Shown here: positions 30,046 to 38,545 of the stretch, in pieces
Layout: each line of letters opens with the position of its first letter
How positions within the stretch are numbered: the first letter of the stretch is position 1
Assembly: GCF_000142805.1 (NCBI RefSeq)
Contig: NC_013080.1
Coordinates: 1,240,001 to 1,304,000 of the forward strand
Reading direction: 5' to 3'
DNA: 64,000 bases
From: Lachancea thermotolerans CBS 6340
Lineage: Eukaryota; Ascomycota; Saccharomycetes; Saccharomycetales; Saccharomycetaceae
Program-made: the position numbers and the translations under genes
Notes under the pieces: generated by a model
Seen by the model: the letters and a program-made list of their open reading frames with translations, nothing else
What the model was told of the DNA's origin: nothing
Databases searched by the model: none

Positions 30046-30231
30046 CAGCAAGCGGAATCGGGGGGATGCGATGATGTTCAGGGCTTTATGAAAGGGTTCA
30101 GCGGGACGCTGCAGTTCAAACCAAAGCTATAAGAACAGGGAGGAAGCGCAAATGCACGCTTAACGCCAAGCAAGTTTAGTTAAAAGGTCAAACAGCTGAA
30201 GCTTATAGATAGAGCACAGCGAACAGTGAGC

Positions 30232-31893
30232 ATGTCCAACGAAAAATACCAAGATAACGCGGACGTCATCCAGCCTAGCAGCTCAGGCACCGACTCCATC
30301 GCGGAGGAGAAAGTGCAGGCGGTGGTATCAATGACGCAGGAGCAGATCGGTGACGTGGAAAACGTGATCTCGACCATTGTATCGCCCTCGGGCAGGGAGG
30401 TCAAGATCACGGGCAATGTTGACGATGCGATGCGGTTGGCGCTGGAGTCAAAGGACCTGGAGATCACCCCCGAGGAAGATCGCCGCCTGGTGCGCAAAAT
30501 CGACCTCTACATGTTTCCGCTACTGTGTTTGTTATACGCTATCCAGTTCATGGACAAGATTTCTAATGGTTCCGCCGCCATTATGGGTCTCAGAGAGGAC
30601 CTCAAGATGCACGGCGACCAGTATTCGTGGGTAGGGTCGGCTTTCTACTTCGGCTACCTATTTTTCAACCTGGGTCCGGGCCAATTGATTTTCCAGAAGA
30701 CGCGCTGGCTGGCCAAGACTCTGGGAGTTTTTGTCGTAATCTGGGGTATGTTTCTAGCGCTGCACGCCGCCCCCTCTGTCAACTACGCTTCTTTCATTTT
30801 CCTGCGTGTCTTGTTGGGCTGTGCCGAGAGTATGGTCACCCCATGTTTCACCATCATCACATCTCAATACTGGAAGAAGGAGGAGCAATTCATGAGAGTG
30901 TGCTTGTGGTTTGGTTTCAATGGTCTTGGTGGTATCTGGGCCAACGCTATGGCGTACGGTCTTTACATTAGAAAGGACTCCTACTCCATCGAGGCCTGGA
31001 GAGTTCTTTTCATCGTCACAGGTCTCATCACCATTTTTGTAGGATTCCTCATCTTCTTCCACATCCCTGACGACCCATCCAAGGCTTGGTTCTTGACCGA
31101 ACGCGAAAAGCTGATGGTGGTTGAGAGAATTAGAGAAAACCAACAGGGTTTTGGCAACCACCGCATTAAAAAATATCAGATCAAGGAAGCTTTCACTGAT
31201 ATCAGAACTTGGTTATACTTCTTGTTCTCGGTCGGCAACAACATTCCAAACGGTGGTTTGACAAACTTTATTAACATTTTGATTAAGAACGAGCTCGGCT
31301 ATGACACTAAGAAAACCTTGCTTATGACTATGCCTACAGGTGCTGTTGAGTTAGTCGCATGTCCATTGTTCGGCTACCTATCTATTTTATGTGCTAAGAA
31401 GAAAGTTCCATTCTTGCAGCACAGAACTGCCTGGGGTATCATAGCCTCGAGTATTGCTGTGATGGCTACCTGTATGCTCGCCTTTGCTGACAATTCCAAG
31501 AACGCTAAACTTGCAGGTGCTTATCTTCTTTACGTGGCTCCACTATCGTTTATCTGCATTCTTTCTATCATCAGTTCTAACACTCTGGGATACACGAAGA
31601 AGTGGACTGTCTCATCTATTAACCTTGTTGCTTATGCCTCATCCAACTTGGCTGGCCCTCAAACTTTTATTGCGAAGCAGGCGCCCAGCTACAATGGTGC
31701 AAAGATTGCCATGGTTGTGTGTTACTGTAGTACAGTTGTGGTCTTGAGTGCTCTATACTATCTCAACTTTCAAGAGAACAAGAGAAGAGATCGGATTGCT
31801 GCTGAGAGAGGTCCAGAAAAAACGGTCGTAGAGAACATGGAGTTCGCGGATTTGACCGACTTGGAGAACCCTCACTTCAGATACGCACTGTAA
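30232..31893 (+). CDS. MFS permease of the Dal5 (anion:cation symporter) family
   Basis: A 553-residue major facilitator protein with a long cytosolic N-terminus (about 95 residues) and 12 predicted membrane segments. Family features include LYMFPLLCLLYAIQFMDK at the first segment, LREDLKMHGDQYSWVGSAFYFGYLFF, the FLRVLLGCAESMVTPCF motif and the HIPDDPSKAWFLTERE loop between the halves. Relatives in S. cerevisiae include Dal5 (allantoate/ureidosuccinate), Thi73, Yct1, Tna1 and Soa1; I cannot choose the substrate. The ATG at 30232 (MSNEKYQDN) is used, since the upstream in-frame start is GTG. It lies between CDC73 and CNB1, a position without a counterpart in the S. cerevisiae YLR418-YLR420 or YKL189-YKL190 order. 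Codon use becomes strongly biased in the middle, suggesting good expression. Confidence 0.87.
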   Translation: MSNEKYQDNADVIQPSSSGTDSIAEEKVQAVVSMTQEQIGDVENVISTIVSPSGREVKITGNVDDAMRLALESKDLEITPEEDRRLVRKIDLYMFPLLCLLYAIQFMDKISNGSAAIMGLREDLKMHGDQYSWVGSAFYFGYLFFNLGPGQLIFQKTRWLAKTLGVFVVIWGMFLALHAAPSVNYASFIFLRVLLGCAESMVTPCFTIITSQYWKKEEQFMRVCLWFGFNGLGGIWANAMAYGLYIRKDSYSIEAWRVLFIVTGLITIFVGFLIFFHIPDDPSKAWFLTEREKLMVVERIRENQQGFGNHRIKKYQIKEAFTDIRTWLYFLFSVGNNIPNGGLTNFINILIKNELGYDTKKTLLMTMPTGAVELVACPLFGYLSILCAKKKVPFLQHRTAWGIIASSIAVMATCMLAFADNSKNAKLAGAYLLYVAPLSFICILSIISSNTLGYTKKWTVSSINLVAYASSNLAGPQTFIAKQAPSYNGAKIAMVVCYCSTVVVLSALYYLNFQENKRRDRIAAERGPEKTVVENMEFADLTDLENPHFRYAL

Positions 31894-32037
31894 TACTATC
31901 GTAATCCAGCGTTCTGTTTCCTTCAATCACCTTCTATAGACTTACTACTTAATATAATACAACTTGCATCCATTGAAACCATCCGTATGTTATACGCCTA
32001 TTCATCTGGTACAATCTCGACAAAATACCCCGCTCAC

Positions 32038-32635
32038 TCATATATCATATTGCAGGGTTAAGGAATTAGCGACTTCGGTTGTCTCCACCGCATTTTTGAA
32101 CTCCTCAAAGCTTAGCTTTCCATCAGCGTCTTTGTCGCTCTCGAGAATTGTTCTGTCAACAATCTGTTGCAACTGCTCATCTTCAAGGTTGTTTCCAACC
32201 ATGATCTTGAGAACAATAAAGAGTTCTCCGTTAGAGATATAACCGTCCTTGTCAATATCGTAGATCTTGAACGCAAACCTAAGTTTGTCGTCCTTGCTGC
32301 CTCTACCACTAAATATGGAGAGACCTGCTATGAATTCCTGAAAGTCAACGTCTCCGCTGTTGTCAGCATCAAATACTTCCATGATACGTCCAGCGAGCGG
32401 ATTTGACGAGACGCCGGGAATGGACATAAACTCGCCTTTATCTATAGATCCAGAACTGTCCCTATCCAGCTTCATGAACCGTTTCCTTAACCTTTCAATC
32501 TCATCTCTGTCGACTGTCTCAAAAGTTAGTCTCTCAACAATTTCAATTTGGGCATCCGCTATTGACGAGCAGCTCAAACATACAGTTGGTGTCCTCAAGG
32601 AGGTCATCCATAACCTTTGAAATCCCGGAACCCAT
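32038..32635 (-). CDS. CNB1: Calcineurin B regulatory subunit, intron-containing
   Basis: Regulatory Ca2+-binding subunit of the phosphatase calcineurin. Spliced from 32584-32635 and 32038-32513 it gives 175 residues, exactly the S. cerevisiae length. Exon 1 encodes [17 protein letters not shown], with an N-myristoylation glycine. The 70-nt intron (32514-32583) has donor GTATGT, branch site GACTAAC and acceptor GACAG; the joined codon reads NFDRDE, matching the family. Four EF hands follow: [36 protein letters not shown] and [13 protein letters not shown]. cerevisiae CNB1 also has an intron near its start. Without splicing the frame opens into an unrelated N-terminus, which is an artefact. 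Confidence 0.96.
32514..32583 (-). other. CNB1 spliceosomal intron
   Basis: 70 nt with donor GTATGT, branch GACTAAC (branch A about 12 nt before the acceptor) and acceptor AG at 32514-32515. Phase and flanking residues agree with the calcineurin B family. Confidence 0.93.
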
Positions 32636-33058
32636 CTTGAAGTGGATCGCGTGTAACCTTCCAATTGTACTGTTAAATGAAGGCTTGAGTTTAACTAAGG
32701 AACTAACAATATATTTTTAAACAATCACATATCACGAAAGGTATCATGGCCTTTCTCATTGTGCATCAGACTTGGCAGAATATTCCTCAACCCAAGTGCT
32801 TGCGTCTTGGAGAAACGACGATGATCTTTTGATGTGAAATACAACTGGGCCTTCTGGGAAACAAACACGATGCCTTAAACTGACTTCCGCGCTTCGGGTG
32901 GAATTTTTTATAAATATCATCGCTTCAAGAGCCAGCGGGTTACTTAATTATTATTGTTATGACTAAAGTTTCCGTTAATTTACAGGTTGTGATCGCTTGT
33001 TATTGCTCCATTAAAATTTTGGCAAGTTTTGGCGCTAGTTCTTATGTTCTTGCCAGCT
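32636..33058. other. CNB1 promoter and DPH2 3' region
   Basis: A 423-bp AT-rich gap with TATA-like TTATAAATAT near 32909-32918. No gene seen. Confidence 0.6.
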
Positions 33059-34768
33059 TTAGACCCGATTGTGCCTATCGAACTGGTATTGACTCGCAAT
33101 TCCTGACCCGCCTTCTTCCAATGTTGCCCCATCTTCCTCATAATTATCTGCAGTGAAGTCACTACCCAAACCGGTCCATTGTCTGTTTTGGAGGTGGGCG
33201 GCAGACGTCGAGAGAGTATTGCCAATTGCAACTGTTCCTGAGAACTTTTCCACAAGCTGGTTGCTGCTACCCGAAGGTTCGTCTGCTGGTGAGCTAACAT
33301 CAATGTGCTTTAAGTTCCGTAACGGCCTCGAAGAACTGACATATTTGCCGGTCACAGCGTCAAACTCTGGTGCTTCACTTTCTTCATCTAAAATAGGGTT
33401 TTCGTCCGCTGCTTGATCTCCCAAATCTTCATCTTCAAGCTCCTTTAACACCTGTTTAAAATCAAGCACCCATTGGCCTGTCCAAGTGATTTCAGGATTC
33501 AGCGCCATCGTCAGTTCATATGGGGTAACTATGGGCTTTAAAAACTCATTAAACTGATCAAGAATTATTCCACTCTGACTGCAACCCAAAATGCACCAAA
33601 CATCAATTGGCTCGAAGTTTGCTAGCTTAGCGACATTTGGTTTACCAACCACAAACATGTAATGCTTCTTCCCGTTTTTGCGAATTAGCTTGGCCAGCTT
33701 ATCGACGGTTTCCTTTGTATTTCTCAAAGAAAGGGTGTTCACCAACAAACCTATGGTTCCCGCGGTACGAGCGACATGCATGAATTTGTAACGCTTCATC
33801 ATAGATGGAAAAGGACCCTGAGAAACCTTGCTGGTTAAAGGCTCAAAAATGCTAACAAACTTGAATTTAGTGGTCAAAAACAAAAGCCGAGGGTCATCCG
33901 GATTGGTTATATGAAATAAATCAAAATTGTTTTGCAGTTCTTCGTCATTTTGTATTATTTTAGCATCCTTTGAAAGTAAAATTCTGTTATCGAGAGTGTA
34001 TACTACTTCAGAGCCATTATGCTGCTGGTTTCCCAAAAAGAAGGCATTATCACCCGCAAAGTTCCTGTTAACGTCAGAATACACAATGTTCTCGTATCCA
34101 ATAGCCCTGAGGCTATCGTAGAGCGCCTCAAGATGATATGAATATGGCGCGTTTGCCATCAAAACGACCTTGCTATCTGTTTCAGGATAAGTTTCTTGAA
34201 ATTTCAATAATAGTTCATTTGAGCGAACGAAAGGCCGCCCGAAGCAATATAGCGCAGGGAGCTTTTGAACTGCGTTTAAACATGCATCGCCAAAATGCAC
34301 AACCAGGTCGCCGTTCACGTGCTCAGATGCTACTTCATCAACGCAGCACGAGCTGTAGGCTGTATCTGCCAGAATCCAAACTCTCCTTTCTGTTGTTTCC
34401 TTGTCGTTAGACTGACAACATGTGCGTCCGCTATTTTCTCTGCATAGGGGCTGTTCCTTGTCCGGTTGGCAGGTATTTTGAACCAGTTTTTCCTGCAAGA
34501 GTTGAGTTATTAAAGCTGAATCTTTGACGAGGTAATCGGGGAATTGGAGCGTCACTTTCTTGAAGTGAACGTTTTTGTTAAGAAACTCAATCATTTCATC
34601 TATCATGTAATGTTTTTTCAGCATTTCTGTCAATTCACCTCTGTCGGTAACGTTTTGACCAAGGTAACTACGTCTGTCTTTATCGGCATCATCATATCGG
34701 CCCAAGCTAAAGATTTCGTCTCCTTGCGTAGTTGACAACGCTGGTGCAGCAACTGTCTCTGTCTCCAT
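33059..34768 (-). CDS. DPH2: Diphthamide biosynthesis protein Dph2
   Basis: Partner of Dph1 in the [4Fe-4S] radical enzyme that attaches the 3-amino-3-carboxypropyl group from SAM to the eEF2 histidine, the first step of diphthamide synthesis. It has 569 residues (S. cerevisiae 534). Conserved parts are VTLQFPDYLVKDSALI, ADTAYSSCCVDEVASEHVNGDLVVHFGDACL (Cys cluster), FGRPF and VWCILGCSQSGIILDQFNEFLKPIVTPYEL (Cys). The start is the ATG complementary to 34766-34768 (METETVAAP); a GTG lies further up. It is divergent from URA4 across 246 bp containing a PAC motif. Confidence 0.94.
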   Translation of the reverse strand: METETVAAPALSTTQGDEIFSLGRYDDADKDRRSYLGQNVTDRGELTEMLKKHYMIDEMIEFLNKNVHFKKVTLQFPDYLVKDSALITQLLQEKLVQNTCQPDKEQPLCRENSGRTCCQSNDKETTERRVWILADTAYSSCCVDEVASEHVNGDLVVHFGDACLNAVQKLPALYCFGRPFVRSNELLLKFQETYPETDSKVVLMANAPYSYHLEALYDSLRAIGYENIVYSDVNRNFAGDNAFFLGNQQHNGSEVVYTLDNRILLSKDAKIIQNDEELQNNFDLFHITNPDDPRLLFLTTKFKFVSIFEPLTSKVSQGPFPSMMKRYKFMHVARTAGTIGLLVNTLSLRNTKETVDKLAKLIRKNGKKHYMFVVGKPNVAKLANFEPIDVWCILGCSQSGIILDQFNEFLKPIVTPYELTMALNPEITWTGQWVLDFKQVLKELEDEDLGDQAADENPILDEESEAPEFDAVTGKYVSSSRPLRNLKHIDVSSPADEPSGSSNQLVEKFSGTVAIGNTLSTSAAHLQNRQWTGLGSDFTADNYEEDGATLEEGGSGIASQYQFDRHNRV

Positions 34769-34830
34769 ACTTAACTCCGCTTCCACTGGTTCTCAGACTT
34801 TCCTGAAGATTTTCCTTTAAATACAACAAT

Positions 34831-34852
34831 GCGATGAGATGAGATGAGATGA
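34831..34852 (+). promoter_or_regulatory. PAC element within a GATGA repeat
   Basis: GCGATGAGATGAGAT at 34831-34845 matches the PAC consensus GCGATGAGMTGARAW and runs into four tandem GATGA units (34833-34852). PAC marks ribosome-biogenesis and translation-machinery promoters. It lies 63 bp upstream of DPH2, which modifies eEF2, and 163 bp upstream of URA4. Confidence 0.55.
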
Positions 34853-35014
34853 ACTTCAATAATTTTTCTTTCGATAGATAGGTCGGTGAAGCGATCATGA
34901 AAGATTTATCAATTATTTTAAAGACTCACACCTTGCCCACATAGGTTAAATAAGTATTGGAACCGCTCTGTTGGACTGACACTTTCAAATACTGCGAAAT
35001 CGAACTAAGCAATA

Positions 35015-36106
35015 ATGACCGAGTTTAACCTGGGCGTGACCTGCGACATGCATGTGCATGTCAGAGATGGTGGGATGTGCGAGTTAGTAACCCCAACGAT
35101 TAGAGAGGGAGGTGTTTCTGTTGCATACATCATGCCCAACCTACAACCTCCAGTCACTACTCTTCCCAGAGTCGTGGCGTACAAGCAGGAGCTTGAGAAA
35201 CTCGCTCCACAAACAACTTTTTTGATGAGTTTTTATCTTTCCAAAGATCTCAGTCCACAGCTCATTCATCAGGCAGCTTCTCAAAATGCAATTCATGGTG
35301 TCAAATGCTATCCTGCTGGTGTAACTACCAATTCATCTGCTGGTGTTGATCCTAATGATTTTAGTGACTTTTATCCAATTTTCCGGGCTATGGAAGAGGA
35401 GAACTTAGTTCTAAATCTCCACGGTGAAAGACCATCTGTTGGCGAAGAAGGCAATGACATCCATGTTTTGAATGCAGAGGAGTCCTTTTTGCCTGCCTTG
35501 AAAAAGCTACACAAGGATTTTCCTAATTTGAAGATCATCTTAGAACACTGTACAACCGAGGCTGCTGTCAACACAATTAATGAAATCAATAAAGACGTTA
35601 CCAAATCAGAAGACATTAAAGTAGCTGCAACTCTGACTGCTCACCATCTTTATTTGACTATTGACGATTGGGCGGGAAATCCAATCAATTTTTGTAAGCC
35701 AGTTGCAAAGCTTCCCCGCGATAAAAGAGCCCTTATTGCCGCTGCTACATCCGGAAAACCCTACTTCTTTTTTGGTTCTGATTCCGCCCCACATCCTCTT
35801 CAAAATAAGTCGAGACACATTGGTGTATGCGCAGGGGTTTATACGCAATCTTTGGCGATACCTTATCTGGCCCAAATTTTTGAATCTCACAATGCTCTCG
35901 GGAAGCTGAAAGGATTTGTTTCTGACTTTGGTCTTTCTTTTTATGGTATTGACAAAACTGAGCTGAGAAATATGGATGAGGCCATCCTTTACAGCCGCAA
36001 GCAAGTTGTTCCCGACAGCATCACTGATGGGAAAGGCATCGTGGTCGCGCCTTTTATGCCTAAAGAAGAGTTGAACTGGTCTGTTAAATGGAACGCCTCT
36101 AAGTAG
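35015..36106 (+). CDS. URA4: Dihydroorotase
   Basis: Zinc enzyme cyclising carbamoyl aspartate to dihydroorotate, the third step of pyrimidine synthesis. It has 363 residues (S. cerevisiae 364). Metal ligands are visible: H13 and H15 in MHVHVRDG, the carboxylated Lys97 in GVKCYPAG, H136 in LNLHGE, H178 in LEHCTT and D256 in GSDSAPH. The ATG at 35015 follows an A-rich leader. It converges with RPN13, as YLR420W does with YLR421C. Confidence 0.97.
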   Translation: MTEFNLGVTCDMHVHVRDGGMCELVTPTIREGGVSVAYIMPNLQPPVTTLPRVVAYKQELEKLAPQTTFLMSFYLSKDLSPQLIHQAASQNAIHGVKCYPAGVTTNSSAGVDPNDFSDFYPIFRAMEEENLVLNLHGERPSVGEEGNDIHVLNAEESFLPALKKLHKDFPNLKIILEHCTTEAAVNTINEINKDVTKSEDIKVAATLTAHHLYLTIDDWAGNPINFCKPVAKLPRDKRALIAAATSGKPYFFFGSDSAPHPLQNKSRHIGVCAGVYTQSLAIPYLAQIFESHNALGKLKGFVSDFGLSFYGIDKTELRNMDEAILYSRKQVVPDSITDGKGIVVAPFMPKEELNWSVKWNASK

Positions 36107-36184
36107 CTCGCTGAGTGATTCATATACAGTAATTAAGCAGACAACACAAGAGTTGTACATAGCTTCCAACAGCACCTAATCTAT

Positions 36185-37074
36185 CTATTCAAGATCGTTG
36201 CGATCTTCCTGGCCTTTCTTCCTTGCGCCTTTAATGAAACCCAACACACCTTCACCAGAGAACTCGAAACCAAACCCATTTGAAACCGCCAGGTCTGCTT
36301 CAACCCCTTCAAGAAGAATTCGCGACAGGTTATCGGTTGCTTGGTAATAATAGGGCCCTCTCAAGCACTCAATTAAAGCGTGCTTGTTACGAGGTTGATC
36401 AGCTGGTAAATGTTCTATAAGACGTTGCAGCCGAGGAGATTCTGGATCTAGGCCCTCCACGTAGCTCATAAGAACTTCTTTACTGAGAAAATCAGCTATG
36501 TTTGCAATGGGTCTAAACTGATTAGTATAAAACAAAATGAATATGCAGGTATGAGCATGATCGGAAGACCGGGAACGCATGCATTTCGAATGCGTACTTA
36601 CTGGTTAGAAGTTTGTTCTGGCGAGGGTTGCGTTGGTGCATCCATGTCTACGTCGGCGTCTTCAGAGACCTGTTGATCTTCCTCCTCGTCGCCAGCGTCT
36701 AAGAGTTCATCAAACTTATCTGCAATCGCCTTATCTGCTGTGCTCAGCTCATTGAGTGAGCTGCATCCCTGGTTTTTATCTTGTAGCCAAAAGAAGTACT
36801 TTTCATCTGATGAAAACACCAGGCAGAAAATACGGCCATTTTTGCTTGACTTAACGTGAACCCATTTTGTGGTGCCCGGGATTAGAATGAGCTCAATAGG
36901 TTCGACGTTTCCTGAGGCGACTTTCTCAGTGGCATTCCACTCCAAATCATAAAACCCCTCTGCTTCCTCAGAGGGCTTGACAACGATTTCTCCCTTGATA
37001 GGCTTTGGGGAGCAGATGTTAGAGCTCTCATCAAAGTCCGCAACGCCCGCTCTAAACTTGAGTATCTCTGTCAT
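36185..37074 (-). CDS. RPN13: Proteasome ubiquitin receptor Rpn13 with spliced C-terminal DEUBAD-like exon
   Basis: Ubiquitin receptor of the 19S regulatory particle, docked on Rpn2. Exon 1 (36602-37074) encodes the Pru domain: KGEIVVKPSEEAEGFYDLEW, KWVHVKSSKNGRIFCLVF and YFFWLQDKN, then an acidic linker. Exon 2 (36185-36512) encodes a helical domain resembling the DEUBAD domain of human ADRM1: NIADFLSKEVL, RLIEHLP, ALIECLRGPYYYQATDNLSRIL, FGFEFSGEGVLGFIKGARKKG. Splicing gives 266 residues. Without splicing, translation stops at a TAA overlapping the donor and yields 158 residues, close to the 156 of S. cerevisiae Rpn13, which has no such domain. A second in-frame acceptor (CTCAG, 36485-36489) is possible but would trim the first helix. 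A PACE box lies upstream. The Pru part is certain; the exon joining is inferred from signals and domain match. Confidence 0.88.
36513..36601 (-). other. RPN13 intron
   Basis: 89 nt with donor GTAAGT (starting at 36601), branch site TACTAAT (36521-36527) and acceptor TTTAG ending at 36513. The branch A is only about 9 nt from the AG, which is short for this group. The joined codon is CA|A (Gln), keeping frame. Immediately after the donor a hairpin ACGCAT/ATGCGT (9-nt loop) can form. The in-frame TAA of the unspliced message overlaps the donor (AACCAGTAAGT). Confidence 0.8.
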
Positions 37075-37459
37075 CGCGAATGTGCTTTGCTGTTAGTTGT
37101 TGTGCTGCTGATGGCGTCTGAAGAAAGAGTTCAACTTCTCAATTTGCCACCTTTAATTTCGAATATGTTTTTGGCAACTCGACAGCGGCAGTGTTCATCA
37201 ATAAAAGAATCCGAAGAGAAAGCACAGTACTTGGTCGCACACCTACGAAGCTAGTTGCAAAGGAACACACAAGAGATCATAAGCCAATAGTTAAATAGGC
37301 TCATTATATGTGAGGAATTTGGAGTCAAGTCAGTTAATATCATGAAAAACGAGGATTGAAGCGCTTCATATTCGCCGATTCTTAGAGCATAAAGGGCATC
37401 ATCTTAAATCTGAGCACTACAAATAATCGTTCAAAAACGACGCAGAGCCATTACGGATA
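37075..37459. other. Divergent promoter between RPN13 and the CinA-like gene
   Basis: A 385-bp gap; apart from the PACE box near RPN13 nothing is recognised. Confidence 0.6.
37143..37151 (-). promoter_or_regulatory. PACE box (Rpn4 site) of RPN13
   Basis: GGTGGCAAA on the minus strand, an exact match to the proteasome-associated control element, 69 bp upstream of the RPN13 ATG. Rpn4 activates nearly all proteasome genes in S. cerevisiae through this element. Confidence 0.8.
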
Positions 37460-38074
37460 ATGACAGCAGAGTTCCCACCTTTAGAGGCCTCTAAGATCGT
37501 AAGCCGCATTTCGCAAATCCTGATACAAAGGAACGAGACGATAGCAGTTAGCGAAGCTGCGTGCGGTGGGCTTCTGTCCAGCTACTTAGTTTCTGTACCT
37601 GGTGCCTCTCAGTGGTTCCACGGTGGGACTCTTGTATACAGCCTCAAGAGCCGTCTCAAATTGAGTGGCTGGAATGAGCTGGATATTCACAATTACACAG
37701 GGCCCAGCGTAGACGTGGCGCTGCGGCTGGCAAGAAATCTCAAGTTTGAGCTTGGCGCTACGTACACTTTATCGGAAACAGGATACGCGTCGCGCTCCGC
37801 GAACTTGAAACTGCCCGGAAAAGAGCAAACGGTGGGGGTTGTGTGCTACGGTGTTTCGGGGCCCAAGGAAGACGTTTCTGCAACGCATGATACTGGCAGC
37901 GAGGATAGGTGTTACAATATGCAGCAGTTTGCAATTCACGGGTTAAAGTTTTTGCTACAGCAGCTCGAGAAGCAGGGCGAGGACGAACCCCAAACTAAGA
38001 GGGCGAGAGTAGAAGAGAACTCTGAGAGCAGCTCTCGCGGCGATTCAGGAACGAAAAAAAGCCCTAAGCCTTGA
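37460..38074 (+). CDS. CinA C-terminal-domain protein (PncC-like), signature altered
   Basis: A 204-residue protein with the CinA C-terminal fold. The bacterial PncC members of this family hydrolyse nicotinamide mononucleotide to nicotinate mononucleotide. Family blocks visible are TIAVSEAACGGLLSSYLVSVPGASQWFHGG (27-56), LVYSLKSR, GATYTLSETGYAS and VGVVCYGVSG. The bacterial signature ESCTGG reads EAACGG at 32-37, so the Ser regarded as catalytic in PncC is Ala here, and the Lys a few residues after the conserved Tyr is Arg or shifted. A charged C-terminal tail (about 165-204) includes TKRARVE, a possible nuclear signal. The ATG at 37460. I know of no S. cerevisiae counterpart; it sits between RPN13 and DCK1. 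Activity cannot be assumed. Confidence 0.85.
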   Translation: MTAEFPPLEASKIVSRISQILIQRNETIAVSEAACGGLLSSYLVSVPGASQWFHGGTLVYSLKSRLKLSGWNELDIHNYTGPSVDVALRLARNLKFELGATYTLSETGYASRSANLKLPGKEQTVGVVCYGVSGPKEDVSATHDTGSEDRCYNMQQFAIHGLKFLLQQLEKQGEDEPQTKRARVEENSESSSRGDSGTKKSPKP

Positions 38075-38545
38075 TCAATCCCTGCGTGCGACAGCCATGC
38101 TACAGCGCGAGTGGTTAATCGACCCATCCTCTGCGCATGCGGTAAATCCGAAGCTCATCAAACTTATGGTCACCTGATCAATCCGAAGAGCTTCAGGCAA
38201 GCGGCAGCAAGTGTTTGATCAGGTCCAAACCGTGGCTCAGACCTTTTTCAATGCATCGAAATCCGGCCACCTGGGTTTTTGATGACCCACCAATCTGCAT
38301 CTCAATTTGACCGCACCATTACATCAGTAGTGTTACTTATTTCGGTATATAGTACTTGTTACCGTCAAAAGCGATGCCAACCGTTTAACAATCCCGGCTT
38401 GAACAGTTCGCCATAGGTTCAAAAAAGACATCTCTGCGTTTACCGGCCTCAGTATCTTTCATTCGACTTAAAAGACAATCGAGGTTTGTGCTGCTCGCTT
38501 GCCTCTCGTCTTCCCGCAACAGTCAGTACATCATATCCATTAACC
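38075..38545. other. DCK1 promoter region with TGATCA-containing repeats
   Basis: A 471-bp gap. TGATCAATCC occurs twice (38073-38082 and 38175-38184). A 10-bp inverted repeat pairs ACCTGATCAA (38172-38181) with TTGATCAGGT (38215-38224). No gene seen. Confidence 0.6.

Larger units (their letters stand above)
29412..30231. other. CDC73 3' region and permease promoter, no gene seen
   Basis: An 820-bp gap. It has a CACGTGAT E-box (29469-29476), a GC-rich 12-bp inverted repeat and two GATAAG boxes. An ATG-started frame at 29584-29853 (89 codons, Arg/Leu-rich) runs through the inverted repeat and is not called. Confidence 0.55.

Noticed and set aside
36518-36520. CAG right after the RPN13 branch site as the acceptor
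   Set aside because: It lies only about 4 nt from the branch A and would put exon 2 out of frame.
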